From: Pyrobaculum sp.
Lineage (GTDB): Archaea; Thermoproteota; Thermoprotei; Thermoproteales; Thermoproteaceae
Assembly: GCA_020833205.1 (NCBI GenBank)
Contig: JAJHQT010000039.1
Span: 1-7,973 of the forward strand
Length of the DNA stretch: 7,973 nt
Direction of reading: 5' to 3'
Below, piece by piece: positions 6,356-7,973 of the stretch; position 1 is the stretch's first letter; the number at the start of each line of letters is the position of its first letter. A program made the translations under genes and the position numbers. The notes under the pieces were generated by a model. The model was not told where the DNA came from, searched no databases, and saw only the letters and a list, made by a program, of their open reading frames with translations.

Positions 6356-7973
6356 ATGGAAATCTGGACCCCCCAGAGGGATCACCTTGAGGAGTCTAAC
6401 GTGGCTAGGTTCACGGCGTCGAGGGGGTTCGCCGCTCTGGAGGAGTTCATAAACTACACTGCTGAGAGGCCTGAGTTCTGGGCCGTATTCGAGCGGGAGG
6501 TTTTGCGGCTGAGGTGGCGCAGGCCCTACGAGAGGGTCCTCGACCTGTCGCGGGGCGTTCAATGGCCTAGGTGGTTCGTCGGCGGGTGGATCAACATAGC
6601 CGACCAGCTGGAGGAGTCGCCGGCGCCGCTAATTAAGTGGGAAGGGGAGGACGGGAGCCGGGTTACGTGGAGCTACGCCGAGGTGCTCTACAAGACCAAG
6701 GCTGTGGCGAGCTGGCTGAGGCGCAACGGCCTGCAGAAGGGTGACCGCGTGGCGATTTACATGCCCATGGTGCCTGAAATAGTGCCCGTCATGCTCGGCG
6801 CAATAAGAGCCGGGGGCATAATCGTCCCCCTCTTCAGCGGCTTCGGGAGGGAGGCCATCAGAGTGAGGCTCGAGGACAGCGAGGCCAAGTTCGTCTTCGC
6901 GTCCGACGTCTCGTACCGCCGCGGCAAGGAGGTGGATATGTTGGCCGAGCTCAAGGCCGGTCTCACGTCCACCGTCAAGCAGGTGGTGGTCCACGAAAGG
7001 GGAGGCAGGAGAGGCGACCACACAGCCCTCTCGGAGGTGTTCAAGACAGGAGGCGACTATGTGGAGGATACGGAGGCGGAGGACCCTATGATGATTATAT
7101 ACACCTCCGGCACCACTGGGAGGCCCAAGGGTACCGTCCACACGCACGACGGGTTCCCCATAAAGGCGGCGGCCGATGTCTACTTCCACTTCGACATAAA
7201 GCCGGGCGGCACTTTGAGCTGGGTTACAGACATGGGGTGGATGATGGGGCCTTGGATGGTCTTCGCCTCCTACCTCCTGAGGGGCTCCATGGCCTTTTTC
7301 GAAGGCGCGCCGGACTACCCCAAGGAGAGACTGTGGCGCTTCGCCGAGGAGTTCAAGGTAAGCGCCCTGGGCCTCGCCGCGACTTTGACGAGACATCTAA
7401 GAAGCATCGGCGCCGCGGCTGAGCCTAGTCAATTAGATGAGCTAAAAGCGTTTGGAAACACTGGAGAGCCTATAGATACTGAGAGCTGGCTGTGGCTGTA
7501 CAAGATGGGGAGGGGGCGGATCCCCATAATTAACTACTCGGGGGGTACTGAGATCTCCGGCGGCATCTTGGGCTGTTACGTAGTGAAGAAGATAAAGCCC
7601 AGCTCGTTCAACGGCGCCAGCATCGGCACCAAGGCCGCCGTCTTTACTGAAGACGGCAGGCCGGCGCCTCCGGGCGTGGAGGGGGAGCTGGTGGTGCTCT
7701 CAGTATGGCCCGGCATGACCAGAGGCTTCTGGCGCGACCCGCAACGCTATCTTGAGACATACTGGAGCAAGTGGCCCGGCGTGTGGGCTCACGGAGACGC
7801 CGCGGTGGTAGACGGGGAGGGCTTCTTCTACATACTGGGGAGGGCGGACGACACCATAAAGGTGGCCGGGAAGCGTCTGGGGCCCGCGGAGATAGAGACC
7901 GTGCTGAACGCGCATCCAGCCGTGGCGGAGTCGGCGTGTATCGGCGTGCCCCACGAGGTGAAGGGGGAGGTGC
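6356..7973 (+). CDS. Acetyl-CoA-synthetase-family acyl-CoA ligase (AMP-forming), 3' end outside window
   Basis: Open from the ATG at 6356 to the window end: 539 codons, where the family has about 620-670 residues. The N-terminal acetyl-CoA-synthetase domain (about 31-90) includes WFVGGWINIADQLEE at 73-87. The phosphate loop YTSGTTGRPKGTVHTH is at 249-264, TDMGWMMGPW at 291-300, FGNTGEPID at 366-374 and the adenine motif NYSGGTEISGG at 393-403. WAHGD at 477-481 holds the ribose-binding aspartate, and the hinge region GRADDTIKVAGKRLGPAEIE is at 495-514. The catalytic-lysine motif lies beyond the window. Position 396 is glycine where acetyl-CoA synthetases have the pocket tryptophan (Trp414 in Salmonella Acs), so a substrate larger than acetate is likely. 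The ATG is the first start after the CaiB-like stop, in the same frame and 12 nt downstream, with a TATA box 22 nt upstream. Acyl-CoA ligase activity is secure; acetate, propionate, 4-hydroxybutyrate or a medium-chain acid cannot be distinguished from sequence alone. Confidence 0.92.
   Translation, partial: MEIWTPQRDHLEESNVARFTASRGFAALEEFINYTAERPEFWAVFEREVLRLRWRRPYERVLDLSRGVQWPRWFVGGWINIADQLEESPAPLIKWEGEDGSRVTWSYAEVLYKTKAVASWLRRNGLQKGDRVAIYMPMVPEIVPVMLGAIRAGGIIVPLFSGFGREAIRVRLEDSEAKFVFASDVSYRRGKEVDMLAELKAGLTSTVKQVVVHERGGRRGDHTALSEVFKTGGDYVEDTEAEDPMMIIYTSGTTGRPKGTVHTHDGFPIKAAADVYFHFDIKPGGTLSWVTDMGWMMGPWMVFASYLLRGSMAFFEGAPDYPKERLWRFAEEFKVSALGLAATLTRHLRSIGAAAEPSQLDELKAFGNTGEPIDTESWLWLYKMGRGRIPIINYSGGTEISGGILGCYVVKKIKPSSFNGASIGTKAAVFTEDGRPAPPGVEGELVVLSVWPGMTRGFWRDPQRYLETYWSKWPGVWAHGDAAVVDGEGFFYILGRADDTIKVAGKRLGPAEIETVLNAHPAVAESACIGVPHEVKGEV

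Noticed and set aside
6300..6500. Frameshift that would restore the missing C-terminus of the CaiB-like protein
   Set aside because: Sequence after the stop is occupied by the N-terminal domain of the next ligase. I found no CaiB-like C-terminal residues in the other frames, so the short end looks genuine for this sequence.
6629..7396. 255-residue open frame on the minus strand
   Set aside because: It lies wholly antisense to the second acyl-CoA ligase, whose motifs are continuous. Its translation is His/Pro/Arg-rich with no recognisable fold, as expected for a shadow frame opposite GC-rich codons.
1..7973. tRNA, rRNA, CRISPR repeats, inverted repeats of insertion sequences
   Set aside because: None seen. 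Intergenic space totals only a few tens of bases and contains no repeats or tRNA-like sequence.

Overview
The window appears to come from a hyperthermophilic crenarchaeon of the Pyrobaculum/Thermoproteus type. This is an inference from GC-rich, AGG/AGA-rich codon use, tightly overlapping genes, archaeal TATA boxes (TTTAAA) placed for leaderless transcripts, and an acetyl-CoA-synthetase relative of archaeal character. All recognisable genes are on the + strand and almost no sequence is non-coding.

Layout. (1) Positions 1-39 hold the last 12 codons of an upstream gene. It may be the substrate-binding protein of the transporter that follows, but this cannot be proven from 12 residues. (2) Positions 40-73 carry a promoter for a leaderless mRNA and a T-run. 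(3) Positions 74-6343 form one compact operon of six genes: livF-type ATPase, livG-type ATPase, a 638-residue AMP-forming long-chain/aryl acyl-CoA ligase, livH-type permease, livM-type permease, and a CaiB/BaiF-superfamily protein with alpha-methylacyl-CoA-racemase-like catalytic residues. Four of the five junctions are ATGA stop/start overlaps and the fifth has a 1-nt gap. (4) A second promoter lies inside the last codons of the CaiB-like gene. (5) From 6356 to the window end runs a large acetyl-CoA-synthetase-family acyl-CoA ligase, cut off by the window edge before its C-terminal catalytic lysine motif.

How the genes work together (inference). LivFGHM forms a branched-chain-amino-acid-type (HAAT) ABC importer core. 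An acyl-CoA ligase gene between the ATPase and permease genes, and a CoA-dependent racemase/transferase coupled to the last permease gene, suggest that the cargo is a carboxylic acid rather than an amino acid. It would be captured as its CoA thioester on entry and then isomerised or passed to another acid. The second ligase, with a glycine where acetyl-CoA synthetases have the pocket-limiting tryptophan, is probably specific for an acid larger than acetate. Candidates are medium- or branched-chain acids, or 4-hydroxybutyrate of the dicarboxylate/4-hydroxybutyrate cycle of Thermoproteales. No RNA gene, CRISPR array, insertion sequence or repeat was found, and there is no gene-free stretch over 300 bases.
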